Assembly (NCBI GenBank): GCA_014896375.1
Contig: JADBKN010000046.1
Span: 1 to 64,000, forward strand
Source of the DNA: Bacillota bacterium
Lineage (GTDB): Bacteria; Bacillota; Sulfobacillia; RBS10-35; Bu92
DNA: 64,000 nucleotides
Reading direction: 5' to 3'
Shown piece after piece: positions 52,499 through 60,618 of the stretch. Positions within the stretch are counted from its first letter, which is position 1, and each line of letters begins with the position of its first letter. The position numbers were made by a program, and so were the translations under genes. The notes beneath the pieces are model-generated. The model was not told the origin of the DNA and ran no database searches. It saw nothing but the letters and a program-made list of their open reading frames with translations.

Positions 52499-54985
52499 AT
52501 GGCGAAACGTCGGTCGGCCGCCAGGAGGGCGCCGCAGCCAGCAGCGTACGGGACGCCGAGCAAGGGGGCCAGGGAGGCCGAGGGCGCCCTCGGCACCGCT
52601 TGGGGCCGGGTCCTGCCGTTCGCCTACATGGCGGTTCTCATCTTTTCTCCTGAACTTCGCGGCCTCTACTTTCCGTTTCAGCAGATGGAGATCTTCGCGC
52701 TGCTCATCGTGCTTCTCTTCGCCTGGGTGACGTGGCGAAGACTATCGCTCAAAGAAGACGCATGGCAGGGGTGGGGCCGGTTCGAGGCGGCGGCGGCCGC
52801 GCTCGTGGCGCTGTACCTCGCCTCGGCCGCGTGGGCGGCTGACCCGCGCGCCGCGGTGCAGACGGCCATCCTCTATGGGCTGAGCCTCGCCGGCCTCCTC
52901 TTCGCCGCGCGGCTGGACGCGCCGGAGCGCGTCCGGCTGATGTGGGCGGCCGTAGCGGCGGGGACGCTCGTGGCCGCGCTCGGCGTCGGCGCCGCGGCGG
53001 GCACCGTGCACGGCAACGGGTACGTGGATGGCACACGCGTGCTTTCCGCCTTGCAGTACCCGAACAGCACGGCCGCCTACCTCATGACGTGCCTGCTCGT
53101 GGCGTACGGCCTTTGGACGCGTCAGACGGCGCCGCGGGCTTGGACGTCGGCCGTGGCGGCTGCGGCGGCGTCGGTCATGCTCGTCGTCTTCGTCTACACG
53201 CAGTCGCGCGGCGCGTGGCTCGTGTTCCCGGCGGGTCTCCTCCTTTTGTGGGCCAGCCAGCCGGCGGGGCTCCGCCTCCGCGTGGTGGAGGCGGCCATGG
53301 CCACGCTCGCGGCGGCCGCGCCGGCGGTCGTCCTCTTCAACCGGTTCTTCAACCCGTCGACGCTGTCAGCGCCGGCGCGCCCCGGCGTGTGGCTGGCGGT
53401 CCTGGCGGCCGTCGTCCTGGGCGCGGCGCTCGGGGCGGTCGTGCCCTGGCTCTGGCGCCGGTCGGCGGGGGTGCGCCTCGCGCTGGTGGCCGCCGTGGCG
53501 TTCGCGGGCGCGGCGGCCGCAGCCTTGTACCTGAGGGTCCACGGCCTGCCGTCGGCGATCGCCCAGCGGGCTTCGGACATCTCCCTGTCGACGTTCAATG
53601 CGTACTCCCGTGTCGTGTACACGCAGGATGCGTTGAAGATCGTGCGGGACCATCCCGTGCTCGGCGTCGGAGGAGGCGGGTGGAACGCGGTCTACCACGC
53701 GTACCAGACGTTCAACTACTACACCACCCAGGTGCACAACGACTTCGCGCAGGTGTGGGTGGAAGTCGGCACGGTTGGGATGCTGCTCTACCTGGGCCTG
53801 TGGGCCGCGTTCCTGTGGGCCGGCGCGCGGCTCTGGCGGGCGGACGCCGCCTCGCCAGGGGTGCCGGCGACGGCCGCGGCCCTGGCTCTCGGGGCGCACA
53901 GCGCCATCGACTTCAACCTCTCGCTCGGCGCCATCAACCTCCTGCTGTGGAGCCTCTGGGGCGTCGTCTGGGCGGAGGCGCGGCGGGCGGCCGCGGGCGG
54001 GGCTGGCCGGAGCGGCGCCGTGGCGCGCGGCGTTGGTGCGGTCGCCGAATCGGGCGCGGCGCGGCCGGAGGTGGCGGCGGCGCGGGGCGAGGGCGCTCGC
54101 CCGCGGCCGCGCCCCCGGCGCTACGCCGCACGGGCCTCGCGCCCCTCGTGGGGCGCCGCGGCAGCATTCCACGCGCTCTGCGGCCTGGCGCTCCTGGGCA
54201 CGCTGATCCTCATGCTGGGCTACGCCAGCGGGGACGCGGCGGCCCAGGCGCTGAACAGGGGCGACGCTCAACGGGCGCGCACGCTGTTCCAGCGCGCCGT
54301 GGCCGCCGACCCCTTTCAGGCCACCTACCGCATGGACCTGGGCCAGTCGCTCTACCTGGTGGGCGACGCGGACGGCGATGCCGGGCTGAAGGCCCAGGGC
54401 ATGGCCGCCATGGCGCGCGCCGTTCGCATGGCCCCTTATGACGCCAACCTGCGCACGACGTACGCGAACTACCTCCTTCGCGCCGGTGACATCGCGGCCG
54501 GTCTGCAAGAGCTGCGCCGGGCGCTGCAGCTCAACCCGACGGAGCCGCGCCGCTACGAAAACCTGGCTGCCGGCCTCGTCAGCGCGGCGGCGGCGTACGT
54601 GCGGGCCGGCCGCCCGGAGCAGGCGCGGCCGCTTCTCGACGAGGTCATCGCGCTGCCGCAGAAGCTCAAGGCGCAGCACGACGCCGAGCCGGAGGCGGCG
54701 CAGTCGCAACGCACGCCCGATCGCACCGACGCCTTGGACGGCCTTGCCGGCCGGGCGTACGCCATGCGCGGCGACTGGGCGCAGGCGGCGACGCTCCTGG
54801 AGCGCGGCACGCACGTGGCGCAGCAGCCGGCGGCCGGCGAAGCGACGCTGTGGCTGGGGCTCGTCAAACAGAAGACCGGGGCGCAGGACGCACAAGCCAC
54901 GCTGGATCGCGCGCGCCAGCTGCTGGGCGGCGCCTACGACCAAGCGGTGAAGGAAACGGAGCCGCTCCTCGGGGCGGTGAAGTGA
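52499..54985 (+). CDS. O-antigen ligase/Wzy-like polymerase with C-terminal TPR domain
   Basis: A membrane protein of 828 residues with 11-13 predicted helices in the first 560. The Wzy_C signature is in the loop YTQDALKIVRDHPVLGVGGG and QVHNDFAQVWVEVGTVGMLL; the smaller GNGYVDGTRVLSALQYPNST precedes it. A cytosolic Ala/Arg/Gly-rich linker (about 500-545), one more helix and tetratricopeptide-like repeats (about 580-820: NRGDAQRARTLFQRAVAADP, LRRALQLNPTEPRRYENLAA) follow. It probably polymerises or ligates the surface glycan. ATG 52499 follows GTGAAAGG. It precedes the CDP-polyol block by 81 bases. Confidence 0.9.
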   Translation: MAKRRSAARRAPQPAAYGTPSKGAREAEGALGTAWGRVLPFAYMAVLIFSPELRGLYFPFQQMEIFALLIVLLFAWVTWRRLSLKEDAWQGWGRFEAAAAALVALYLASAAWAADPRAAVQTAILYGLSLAGLLFAARLDAPERVRLMWAAVAAGTLVAALGVGAAAGTVHGNGYVDGTRVLSALQYPNSTAAYLMTCLLVAYGLWTRQTAPRAWTSAVAAAAASVMLVVFVYTQSRGAWLVFPAGLLLLWASQPAGLRLRVVEAAMATLAAAAPAVVLFNRFFNPSTLSAPARPGVWLAVLAAVVLGAALGAVVPWLWRRSAGVRLALVAAVAFAGAAAAALYLRVHGLPSAIAQRASDISLSTFNAYSRVVYTQDALKIVRDHPVLGVGGGGWNAVYHAYQTFNYYTTQVHNDFAQVWVEVGTVGMLLYLGLWAAFLWAGARLWRADAASPGVPATAAALALGAHSAIDFNLSLGAINLLLWSLWGVVWAEARRAAAGGAGRSGAVARGVGAVAESGAARPEVAAARGEGARPRPRPRRYAARASRPSWGAAAAFHALCGLALLGTLILMLGYASGDAAAQALNRGDAQRARTLFQRAVAADPFQATYRMDLGQSLYLVGDADGDAGLKAQGMAAMARAVRMAPYDANLRTTYANYLLRAGDIAAGLQELRRALQLNPTEPRRYENLAAGLVSAAAAYVRAGRPEQARPLLDEVIALPQKLKAQHDAEPEAAQSQRTPDRTDALDGLAGRAYAMRGDWAQAATLLERGTHVAQQPAAGEATLWLGLVKQKTGAQDAQATLDRARQLLGGAYDQAVKETEPLLGAVK

Positions 54986-55066
54986 GGGCGCCGGACGGCG
55001 AAGCGGGACGCGCCCCCGAAAGCGCGTCCGGGCGCGCGGCGAAGCGCGCGGCGGGAGGTGGAGGCG

Positions 55067-55720
55067 ATGGATGCGATCGTTTTGGCGGCCGGCCGCGGTG
55101 TGCGCATGGGGCGTGAGATGCCCAAGCAGTTCCTGCGCCTCGCCGGCAAGCCGCTCCTCGTCCATGTGCTGGAGGTCTTCGAGGCGATGGAGGAAGTGGA
55201 GCGCGTGTGGGTCACGGCGCTCGCCGGCTACGAGGACGAGTACCGCCGCCTCTTCCGGCAGTACCGCCTTGAGAAGCCGGAGCTGGTGCCGGGCGGCGAG
55301 ACGCGGCAGTGGTCCGTGGCGCGCGCGCTTGAGGCCGTGCGCAGCCCGCGCGTGATCGTGCATGAGGCCGTGCGGCCGTTCATCGGCGCCGGCTTCGTCC
55401 GGGAGCTCCTCGCCTGGCCGGATGCGGCCGTCGTGCCCACGCAGCCGATCCCCTTCACCGTGGCCGAGGGCGACGCGTTCATGACGGCGGAGCTCAACCG
55501 TGCGCGCCTCCACAATGTGCAGCTGCCGCAGGTGTTCGACACGGCCGTCCTGCGGGAGGCGCACCGCCGTTTCCGGGAGCCGGGCGACGCGACGGAAGAC
55601 TCGCTGCTCGTCTTCCGCCTGGGGGAGCGGGTGCGCTTCGTCCCCGGGCGGGAGGAGAACATCAAGATCACGACGCCGCTCGACCTGCAACTGGCCGAGC
55701 TGATCTACCGTGAGCGCTGA
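55067..55720 (+). CDS. IspD/TarI-family cytidylyltransferase
   Basis: A cytidylyltransferase of 217 residues: the CTP loop IVLAAGRGVRMGREMPKQFL, GGETRQWSVARALEAV, VIVHEAVRPFIGAGFV (the family has HDAARPF), and C-terminal ENIKITTPLDLQLAE. It could be IspD of the MEP pathway, but it is coupled to an SDR gene and two CDP-alcohol phosphotransferases. This favours making a CDP-polyol such as CDP-ribitol, as TarI or the Haemophilus Bcs1 N-domain do. ATG 55067 has GGGAGGTGGAGG upstream; the frame's earlier GTG 55058 overlaps that site. Confidence 0.88.
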   Translation: MDAIVLAAGRGVRMGREMPKQFLRLAGKPLLVHVLEVFEAMEEVERVWVTALAGYEDEYRRLFRQYRLEKPELVPGGETRQWSVARALEAVRSPRVIVHEAVRPFIGAGFVRELLAWPDAAVVPTQPIPFTVAEGDAFMTAELNRARLHNVQLPQVFDTAVLREAHRRFREPGDATEDSLLVFRLGERVRFVPGREENIKITTPLDLQLAELIYRER

Positions 55721-56438
55721 GGGCGGGCGTGTCGTCATCGTCACGGGGGCGAGCCGCGGCATCGGCCGCGCCATCGCCGTGGAATTGAGCCGCGCCGGGG
55801 AGTCCGTGGTGGCCGTGGCGCGCACGGCGAGGGACCTCGAGGAGACGTTGCGGTTCATGGAGGAGGTCCGCCCGGCGGGGAGCGCGGCGCGCCACTCCAT
55901 CCACATCGCCGACGTCACGCGGGAGAGCGAGGTCGAGGCCCTCTTCCGCGGCGCGGCGGAGCGGTACGGCCGCGTCGACGTGCTCGTCAACAACGCCGGC
56001 CACGTCGACCCCGTCGGCATCCTGGAGATGACGCTGGAGAACTGGACGCACACGCTGGCCACCAACCTCACGGCCGCGTTCCTCTGCACGCGGGAGTTCG
56101 TGCGCGCGAACAAGCGCGTGGGCGGCAAGATCATCAACATCGCGAGCACCGCCGGCCTCACGCCGCGGCCGGGGTGGAGCGCATACGCGGCCGCCAAGGC
56201 GGGGCTGATCAACTTCTCCCTGACGATGTCGGAAGAGCTGAAGCCGTACGGCATTAAGGTATATTGCGTGGCTCCGGGGCGCACCGCCACGGAGCTGCGG
56301 CAGAAACTCGCTCCAGAGGAGGATCCGGCGACGATCCTGCAACCGGCGGCCGTCGGGCGGCTGGTGCGGCTGCTCGTGTCCCCGGAGGGGGACTACATCG
56401 ACCAGCAGACGATCGTCATCCGGAAGCCGCTGCCATGA
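55710..56438 (+). CDS. SDR oxidoreductase coupled to cytidylyltransferase
   Basis: A classical short-chain dehydrogenase, 242 residues: VVIVTGASRGIGRAIAVELS, VLVNNAGHVDPVG, catalytic Ser in IINIASTAGL and YAAAK (YxxxK) in GWSAYAAAKAGLINFSL. It overlaps the cytidylyltransferase by 11 bases and the next gene by 4. In Haemophilus Bcs1 an SDR fused to a TarI-like domain reduces ribulose-5-phosphate to ribitol-5-phosphate. A similar ketose-phosphate or related reduction is the likely role, but the exact sugar cannot be read from sequence. Confidence 0.88.
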   Translation: MSAEGGRVVIVTGASRGIGRAIAVELSRAGESVVAVARTARDLEETLRFMEEVRPAGSAARHSIHIADVTRESEVEALFRGAAERYGRVDVLVNNAGHVDPVGILEMTLENWTHTLATNLTAAFLCTREFVRANKRVGGKIINIASTAGLTPRPGWSAYAAAKAGLINFSLTMSEELKPYGIKVYCVAPGRTATELRQKLAPEEDPATILQPAAVGRLVRLLVSPEGDYIDQQTIVIRKPLP

Positions 56439-57196
56439 AAGGGCCGAGGACGGGCGGGACGGGCGCGGCGGTCACGCCGGGCGCGGCGCCGCGCGTGCGT
56501 GAGGGGCTGCGCGCGGCGGACAACCCCTTCACGGTGATCTTCATCGACCCTCTGGCCGTGCCGCTCGTGCGCTGGCTGGCGCGCCGGCCGCGGGTGCGGC
56601 CGAACCACGTGACGCTTGCAGGGCTGGCGTTGGGGCTGCTCGCCGGACCGCTCTACGCGTGGGGCGAGGCCGCGTGGGGGAACCCCTGGCCGGGCGCCGT
56701 GGCCTTCTATCTCGCGCTGCTGGCGGACTGCGTGGACGGGAAGCTGGCGCACTTCACCGGGCGGACGAGCGCCGCCGGCAAGCGGCTGGAGAACCTCGCC
56801 GACCGCGGCCGCGTACTTTCCGCGTGGCTCGGCTTCTGGATGCTGGCTGCGCTGCGGGGCGACCTCTGGCTCGCCGCCGCCGCCGGAGGCTACGCGCTGG
56901 TGCCGGCGGTGCGCGCACTCGACCGGCGCCGGCGCGGACCGCAGGCGCCCGACCCCGGCCGCTGGCTGCAGGCGAGGCTGCGCGTGCCGGAGGCGCTGCG
57001 GCGGCGGCGCATCGGCGTGTGGTACGGCAGCTGGGACCGGGCGGCCCTGTGCTTCGCCGTGGCGCCGTGGCTCGATGACGGGGCGGGGCCGCTGGCGCTC
57101 GCCGCCGTGCTCCTGGACGCGCTGCAATACGCGGCCGGAGCGTGGTGGATGCGGCGCGCCGGCCGGGACGCGTGGGCGGGGGCGGTCCGCGGGTGA
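56435..57196 (+). CDS. CDP-alcohol phosphotransferase with variant active site
   Basis: A membrane phosphotransferase of 253 residues with five or six helices. The CDP-AP motif D-x2-DG-x2-AR-x8-G-x3-D-x3-D is recognisable as DCVDGKLAHFTGRTSAAG followed by KRLENLADR. The Arg is His and the third Asp is Glu; the first, second and fourth Asp are kept. RVRPNHVTLAGLALGLLAGP is the usual first helix. It probably transfers a phospho-alcohol from a CDP-alcohol made by its neighbours. ATG 56435 overlaps the SDR stop. Confidence 0.85.
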   Translation: MKGPRTGGTGAAVTPGAAPRVREGLRAADNPFTVIFIDPLAVPLVRWLARRPRVRPNHVTLAGLALGLLAGPLYAWGEAAWGNPWPGAVAFYLALLADCVDGKLAHFTGRTSAAGKRLENLADRGRVLSAWLGFWMLAALRGDLWLAAAAGGYALVPAVRALDRRRRGPQAPDPGRWLQARLRVPEALRRRRIGVWYGSWDRAALCFAVAPWLDDGAGPLALAAVLLDALQYAAGAWWMRRAGRDAWAGAVRG

Positions 57197-59076
57197 GCGC
57201 GCCGCGCGTGACGGTACTCGTCGTCGTGCGGAACGAGGCGGCCGCGCTCGACCGCCTGCTGGAGAGCCTCATGCGCCAGACGCTCCCTCCGGAGGAGTGG
57301 GAGTGGATCGTCGTCGACGGCCTTTCGGAAGACGGCAGCCGCGCCGTGGCGGAGCGCTGGGCCGCGCGTTGCGCGGCGCGGGGCGGCCCGGCGGCGCTCG
57401 TCTTGGAGAACCCCGGGCGCATCCTGGCGAGCGGCTGGAACATCGGCCTGCGCGCGGCGCGCGCGCCGGTGGTGCTGCGCCTCGATGCGCACGCGGCCGT
57501 GCCGCCCGACTTTCTTGAGCGCTCGCTCGCCGCCTTGGACGCGCGCCGAGAGGCGTGGGCGGCGGGCGGTGTGCTGCGCACCGTGGGCCGCGGCTACTGG
57601 GGGCGCGTCAACGCCGTGGTGCTGAGCCACCCCTTCGGCGTGGGGGATTCGCCCTTCCGCGTGAGCGCGGGCGCACGGGCGCGCAGAGCGGGCGCCGGCG
57701 AGCCCCGCTGGGCCGACACCGCCCCCTACGCCGCCTACCGGCGCTGGGTCTTCGAGCGCGTGGGGTACTTTCGAGAGGCGTTGCGGCGCAACGAGGACCT
57801 GGAGCTGCATGCGCGCGTGCGCGCAGCCGGCGGGCGGTTCTGGCTGGATCCGTCGATCGTGGTCGAGTACGAGGCGCGCCCCACCCTGCGCGGCCTTCTT
57901 CAGAAGGCGTGGGGCGACGGCTTTTGGAGCGTGCGCGCGTGGCGCCTGCAGCGCGGCGCCTTCCGCCCGCGCCACTTGGCGCCGCCCGTCTTCGCCGCCG
58001 CGATTCTGCTGGCGCTGGGGGCGCTCCTCTGGCCCGCGGAGCGGCCGGCCGGCGCGGCCCTGCTCCTTGCGTACTGCGCCGCGGTGCTCGTCGCGGCGGC
58101 GCACGCCGCCGCGCGCGCGGGCGACCCGCGCCTCTTCCCGGGTCTCTGCCTCGCCTTCCCCGCCTTCCACCTCACGCGCGGCCTCGCTTCGCTCGTGAGC
58201 CTCGCCCTGCGGTGGCGGGCGGACCCTCCGGGGCGTCCGGCCGCCCGCGATCCCTTCCGCGCCGCCGTGCAGGCCGGCATCGTCGACGCGCCGGGGGAGT
58301 CGTGGTACGGGCCGCTCGTCTCGCGGCGCGTCTCGCACCGCATCTCACGCTGGCTCGTGCGGCGCACGCGCGTGACGGCGAACCAGGTGACGGCCGCCAT
58401 GGTGGCCGCGGGCGCGGTGGGCGTCGCCCTCTTCGCGGGCCGGCCGCCGCTCGCTTGGCTCCTGGGGGCGGCGCTTCTGCACGCCTGGCTCATCCTGGAC
58501 GCCGTGGACGGCGAGGTGGCGCGCGGCCGCGGCGCCACGAGCGCCGCCGGCGTGTACCTCGACCACGTGGGCCACTACCTCGTCAATCCGGGGCTTCTCT
58601 GGGCGCTCTGGATGACGGAGCGGCTGCTCCCGGGGGAGGCGCGCTGGGCGCTCGGCACGGCCGGATTCGCCGCGGGGGTGCTCTCCAAGGCGGTGGGCGA
58701 CGCGGCCGCCGCCCTGCGCCTGCACGCGCTGGAGGCGCGGCACCGGCGGCAGGCGGAGGCGGCCGGTGCGGATGCGGGCGCCGCGGACGGCGCGGGCGCG
58801 CCGGCGGGCGTGGGTGGAGGGGCGGCGGGCGCGGGCGGAGGGGCGCCGGAACCCGGAGACGGCCGCCTGGCCGCCTTCCGCTGGCTCAGCGACGCCGCCA
58901 CGCCGCTTTCGGCGCTGACGGTCATCGCCGTCTGGGCGGCTGTCGTCCCGGGCACAGCCGGGCCCTTCCTCGCCGGCGGCCTGGCGGGGGCGGCTCTCAC
59001 GCTGGTGCACCTCGCCAAGGCGGCCGTCGTCTTCTCCGGCCACTACCGCGCCTTCTCCCGCGCGGCCCGCAGCTGA
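57193..59076 (+). CDS. GT2 glycosyltransferase fused to CDP-alcohol phosphotransferase
   Basis: A bifunctional 627-residue protein. Residues 1-250 are a family 2 glycosyltransferase of the ExoA kind (VTVLVVVRNEAAALDRLLES, IVVDGLSEDGS, LRLDAHAAVPPDFLE, acceptor-site RNEDLELHARVRAAGG). Membrane helices follow (about 265-345), then a CDP-AP domain from about 390 (RVTANQVTAAMVAAGAVGV, DAVDGEVARGRGATSAAG, VYLDHVGHYLVNPGLLW). In this motif the last Asp is His. A Gly/Ala-rich loop of about 40 residues interrupts the C-terminal part. GTG 57193 overlaps the previous stop. The fusion points to one pathway in which a glycan and a phospho-polyol meet. Confidence 0.85.
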   Translation: MSAPRVTVLVVVRNEAAALDRLLESLMRQTLPPEEWEWIVVDGLSEDGSRAVAERWAARCAARGGPAALVLENPGRILASGWNIGLRAARAPVVLRLDAHAAVPPDFLERSLAALDARREAWAAGGVLRTVGRGYWGRVNAVVLSHPFGVGDSPFRVSAGARARRAGAGEPRWADTAPYAAYRRWVFERVGYFREALRRNEDLELHARVRAAGGRFWLDPSIVVEYEARPTLRGLLQKAWGDGFWSVRAWRLQRGAFRPRHLAPPVFAAAILLALGALLWPAERPAGAALLLAYCAAVLVAAAHAAARAGDPRLFPGLCLAFPAFHLTRGLASLVSLALRWRADPPGRPAARDPFRAAVQAGIVDAPGESWYGPLVSRRVSHRISRWLVRRTRVTANQVTAAMVAAGAVGVALFAGRPPLAWLLGAALLHAWLILDAVDGEVARGRGATSAAGVYLDHVGHYLVNPGLLWALWMTERLLPGEARWALGTAGFAAGVLSKAVGDAAAALRLHALEARHRRQAEAAGADAGAADGAGAPAGVGGGAAGAGGGAPEPGDGRLAAFRWLSDAATPLSALTVIAVWAAVVPGTAGPFLAGGLAGAALTLVHLAKAAVVFSGHYRAFSRAARS

Positions 59077-59111
59077 AGCCGGGGGCTGCCGGGCGGCCGC
59101 GCGCGCCGGTG

Positions 59112-59468
59112 TCACGGCCGGCCCGCAGGGCGCGTCGAGAGGCGCCGGTACACGTCCGCCGGCGCGTGACGGTGGCCGAAGCCCAACATCTCCGTCCGGT
59201 CCCCGCGCGGCCGGTACACGATGCGAAGGTCGGCCCGCGCCCGCCGTTCGGGCCGTGCGGGGAACGCGTGCCGCCGCCAGCCCTGGAAGCGTCCCGTCAG
59301 ATCCTTGCCCGGCCGCCGGGTGTGCACGATGCGCAACTGATGGAGGATGGCCGCAAGCGCCGTCCAGTGGGCGTGGGCATCGGGATATGCGTGTTCAAGA
59401 TCGCGAAGGTCACGGGACAGATCCCCCGCGTGGATGAGGAGGCAGTCCATTTCGGCGAGCTGTGCCAA
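59112..59468 (-). CDS. RelE-like toxin candidate
   Basis: A basic protein of about 118 residues. The C-terminal half (RRARADLRIVYRPRGDRTEM then LGFGHRHAPADVYRRL) resembles RelE/ParE-type toxins or phage-derived killer proteins. The N-terminal half is helical (DLSRDLRDLEHAYPDAHAHW). The start is uncertain: TTG 59468 is the first in the open frame, and the frame extends upstream without a better start. It lies 48 bases after the antitoxin-like gene on the same strand. Confidence 0.6.
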   Translation of the reverse strand: MAQLAEMDCLLIHAGDLSRDLRDLEHAYPDAHAHWTALAAILHQLRIVHTRRPGKDLTGRFQGWRRHAFPARPERRARADLRIVYRPRGDRTEMLGFGHRHAPADVYRRLSTRPAGRP

Positions 59469-59516
59469 GAACCGCAGGCTGTTCTCCCGGTGAAGCCGTG
59501 ATGCCGGAGGCAGTCC

Positions 59517-59846
59517 TCACTCCTCCTCCAACAGCAGCCGGGCCTTCCGCGCTTCTGCTTCCGCCGGCCGGCGCTCGTGATCGAGCCGCTCGCCCCAGAC
59601 GCGCTCGATCTCGAGCTGCTCCAGTTGTTCCTCCAGTTGTTCGGCGTACGCTTCCAGGCGTTGCACGGCCCGCCACGCGTCCGGGCTCAGCAGCACGCCC
59701 ACCACTTCGTGGCGGTGCACCACGCGCAGCTTGCCCGCGGCCGCCAGCCGGCGCCTCCATTCCGGCTGCCGCAGCTCCGTGAGGCTCACCTGCGCATCCA
59801 GGTCGAACCCGCGGCGGATCTCCTCCCTCAACGCGTCGAGCGACAT
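59517..59846 (-). CDS. Phd/YefM-like antitoxin candidate
   Basis: A 109-residue acidic protein. The middle segment (SLTELRQPEWRRRLAAAGKL, VVHRHEVVGVLLSPDAWRAV) has the Phd/YefM plan: an N-terminal DNA-binding half, then HEVVGVLLSP. A Glu/Leu/Gln-rich coiled coil (QRLEAYAEQLEEQLEQLEIE) forms the likely toxin-binding tail. ATG 59846 is chosen because GGAGGAAGGG lies just upstream. A promoter and palindrome lie at 59879-59927. It is first gene of a pair with the toxin candidate. Confidence 0.65.
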   Translation of the reverse strand: MSLDALREEIRRGFDLDAQVSLTELRQPEWRRRLAAAGKLRVVHRHEVVGVLLSPDAWRAVQRLEAYAEQLEEQLEQLEIERVWGERLDHERRPAEAEARKARLLLEEE

Positions 59847-59878
59847 GTTCCCTTCCTCCTCCACGGTCTGCGCCTCCA

Positions 59879-59927
59879 ACTTATGGCAATGGACAGTTCT
59901 GTGTCAATAAATTGACAGTTCATTGTC
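59879..59927 (-). promoter_or_regulatory. palindromic operator/promoter of the toxin-antitoxin pair
   Basis: This is an A/T-rich island in GC-rich DNA. TGTCAAT-AA-ATTGACA (59902-59917) is a perfect palindrome, flanked by a further GACA (59892-59895) and TGTC (59924-59927). On the minus strand TTGACA (59902-59907) with ATAAGT 17 bases further (59879-59884) forms a promoter toward the antitoxin. The other half gives a divergent TTGACA toward the plus strand. Confidence 0.6.
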
Positions 59928-60047
59928 ACTGATATGCATTCGCCACGTGCGGGATGTCTCATCGCATCCCGCCACTCGATACCCCGGCCGCCCCCCGCCG
60001 CCCCGCCCGTTCCTCCCCCGCGGAAGGACCGCACCCCCGACGCGCGG

Positions 60048-60053
60048 TAGAAT
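60048..60053 (+). promoter_or_regulatory. candidate -10 of molybdenum hydroxylase operon
   Basis: TAGAAT lies 29 bases before the start of the iron-sulfur subunit gene. No good -35 is seen in the GC-rich stretch before it. Confidence 0.3.
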
Positions 60054-60081
60054 GGAAGTCGATCGCGAAGGGGGTAGGCGC

Positions 60082-60618
60082 ATGGCCATCCAGACCGTGG
60101 AACGGACCGGCCGCCCGCGCAAGGTGCCGGTCACGTTCACCGTCAACGGCGAGCTCCGCGAAGTGTGGGTGGAGCCGCGCCGCACGCTCCTTGATGCGTT
60201 GCGCATCGACCTCGGCCTCACCGGCACCAAGGAGGGCTGCGACCACGGCAACTGCGGCGCCTGCACGGTGATCGTCGACGGCCGCGCCGTCTACAGCTGC
60301 CTCACGCTGGCCGTCTCCTGCGAGGGCGCCTCCATCGAGACCGTCGAGGGGCTGAGCCGGCCGGGCCGGCTGCATCCCATCCAACAGGCCTTCCTTGAGC
60401 GCGACGCCTTCCAGTGCGGCTACTGCACGCCTGGGCAGATCATGAGCGCCAAGGCGCTCCTCGACCGCCGCCCGGACCCGTCTCCGGAAGAGATCCGCGA
60501 GGCGATGTCCGGCAACCTCTGCCGTTGCGGCGCGTACCCGCGCATCGTCGAGGCCGTGCGCGCCGCCGCCGCCGCGCTGCGCGCGGAGGGCGCGGGGGAG
60601 GGCGGAGCCCGTGCCTAG
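60082..60618 (+). CDS. molybdenum hydroxylase small subunit, two [2Fe-2S] clusters
   Basis: An electron-transfer subunit (178 residues) of a xanthine-dehydrogenase-family enzyme. The N-terminal plant-type cluster motif is GCDHGNCGACTVIVDG with a later Cys in YSCLTLA. The C-terminal helical cluster is FQCGYCTPGQIM and GNLCRCGAYPRIV. ATG 60082 is preferred to ATG 60052 since GAAGGGGG lies just before it. No Tat signal is evident in the first 20 residues, so the enzyme is probably cytoplasmic. It overlaps the large-subunit gene by 8 bases. Confidence 0.93.
   Translation: MAIQTVERTGRPRKVPVTFTVNGELREVWVEPRRTLLDALRIDLGLTGTKEGCDHGNCGACTVIVDGRAVYSCLTLAVSCEGASIETVEGLSRPGRLHPIQQAFLERDAFQCGYCTPGQIMSAKALLDRRPDPSPEEIREAMSGNLCRCGAYPRIVEAVRAAAAALRAEGAGEGGARA

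Noticed and set aside
53366-56290. Minus-strand open frame of 974 codons
   Set aside because: It lies antisense to the Wzy/TPR, cytidylyltransferase and SDR genes, all of which have clear motifs.
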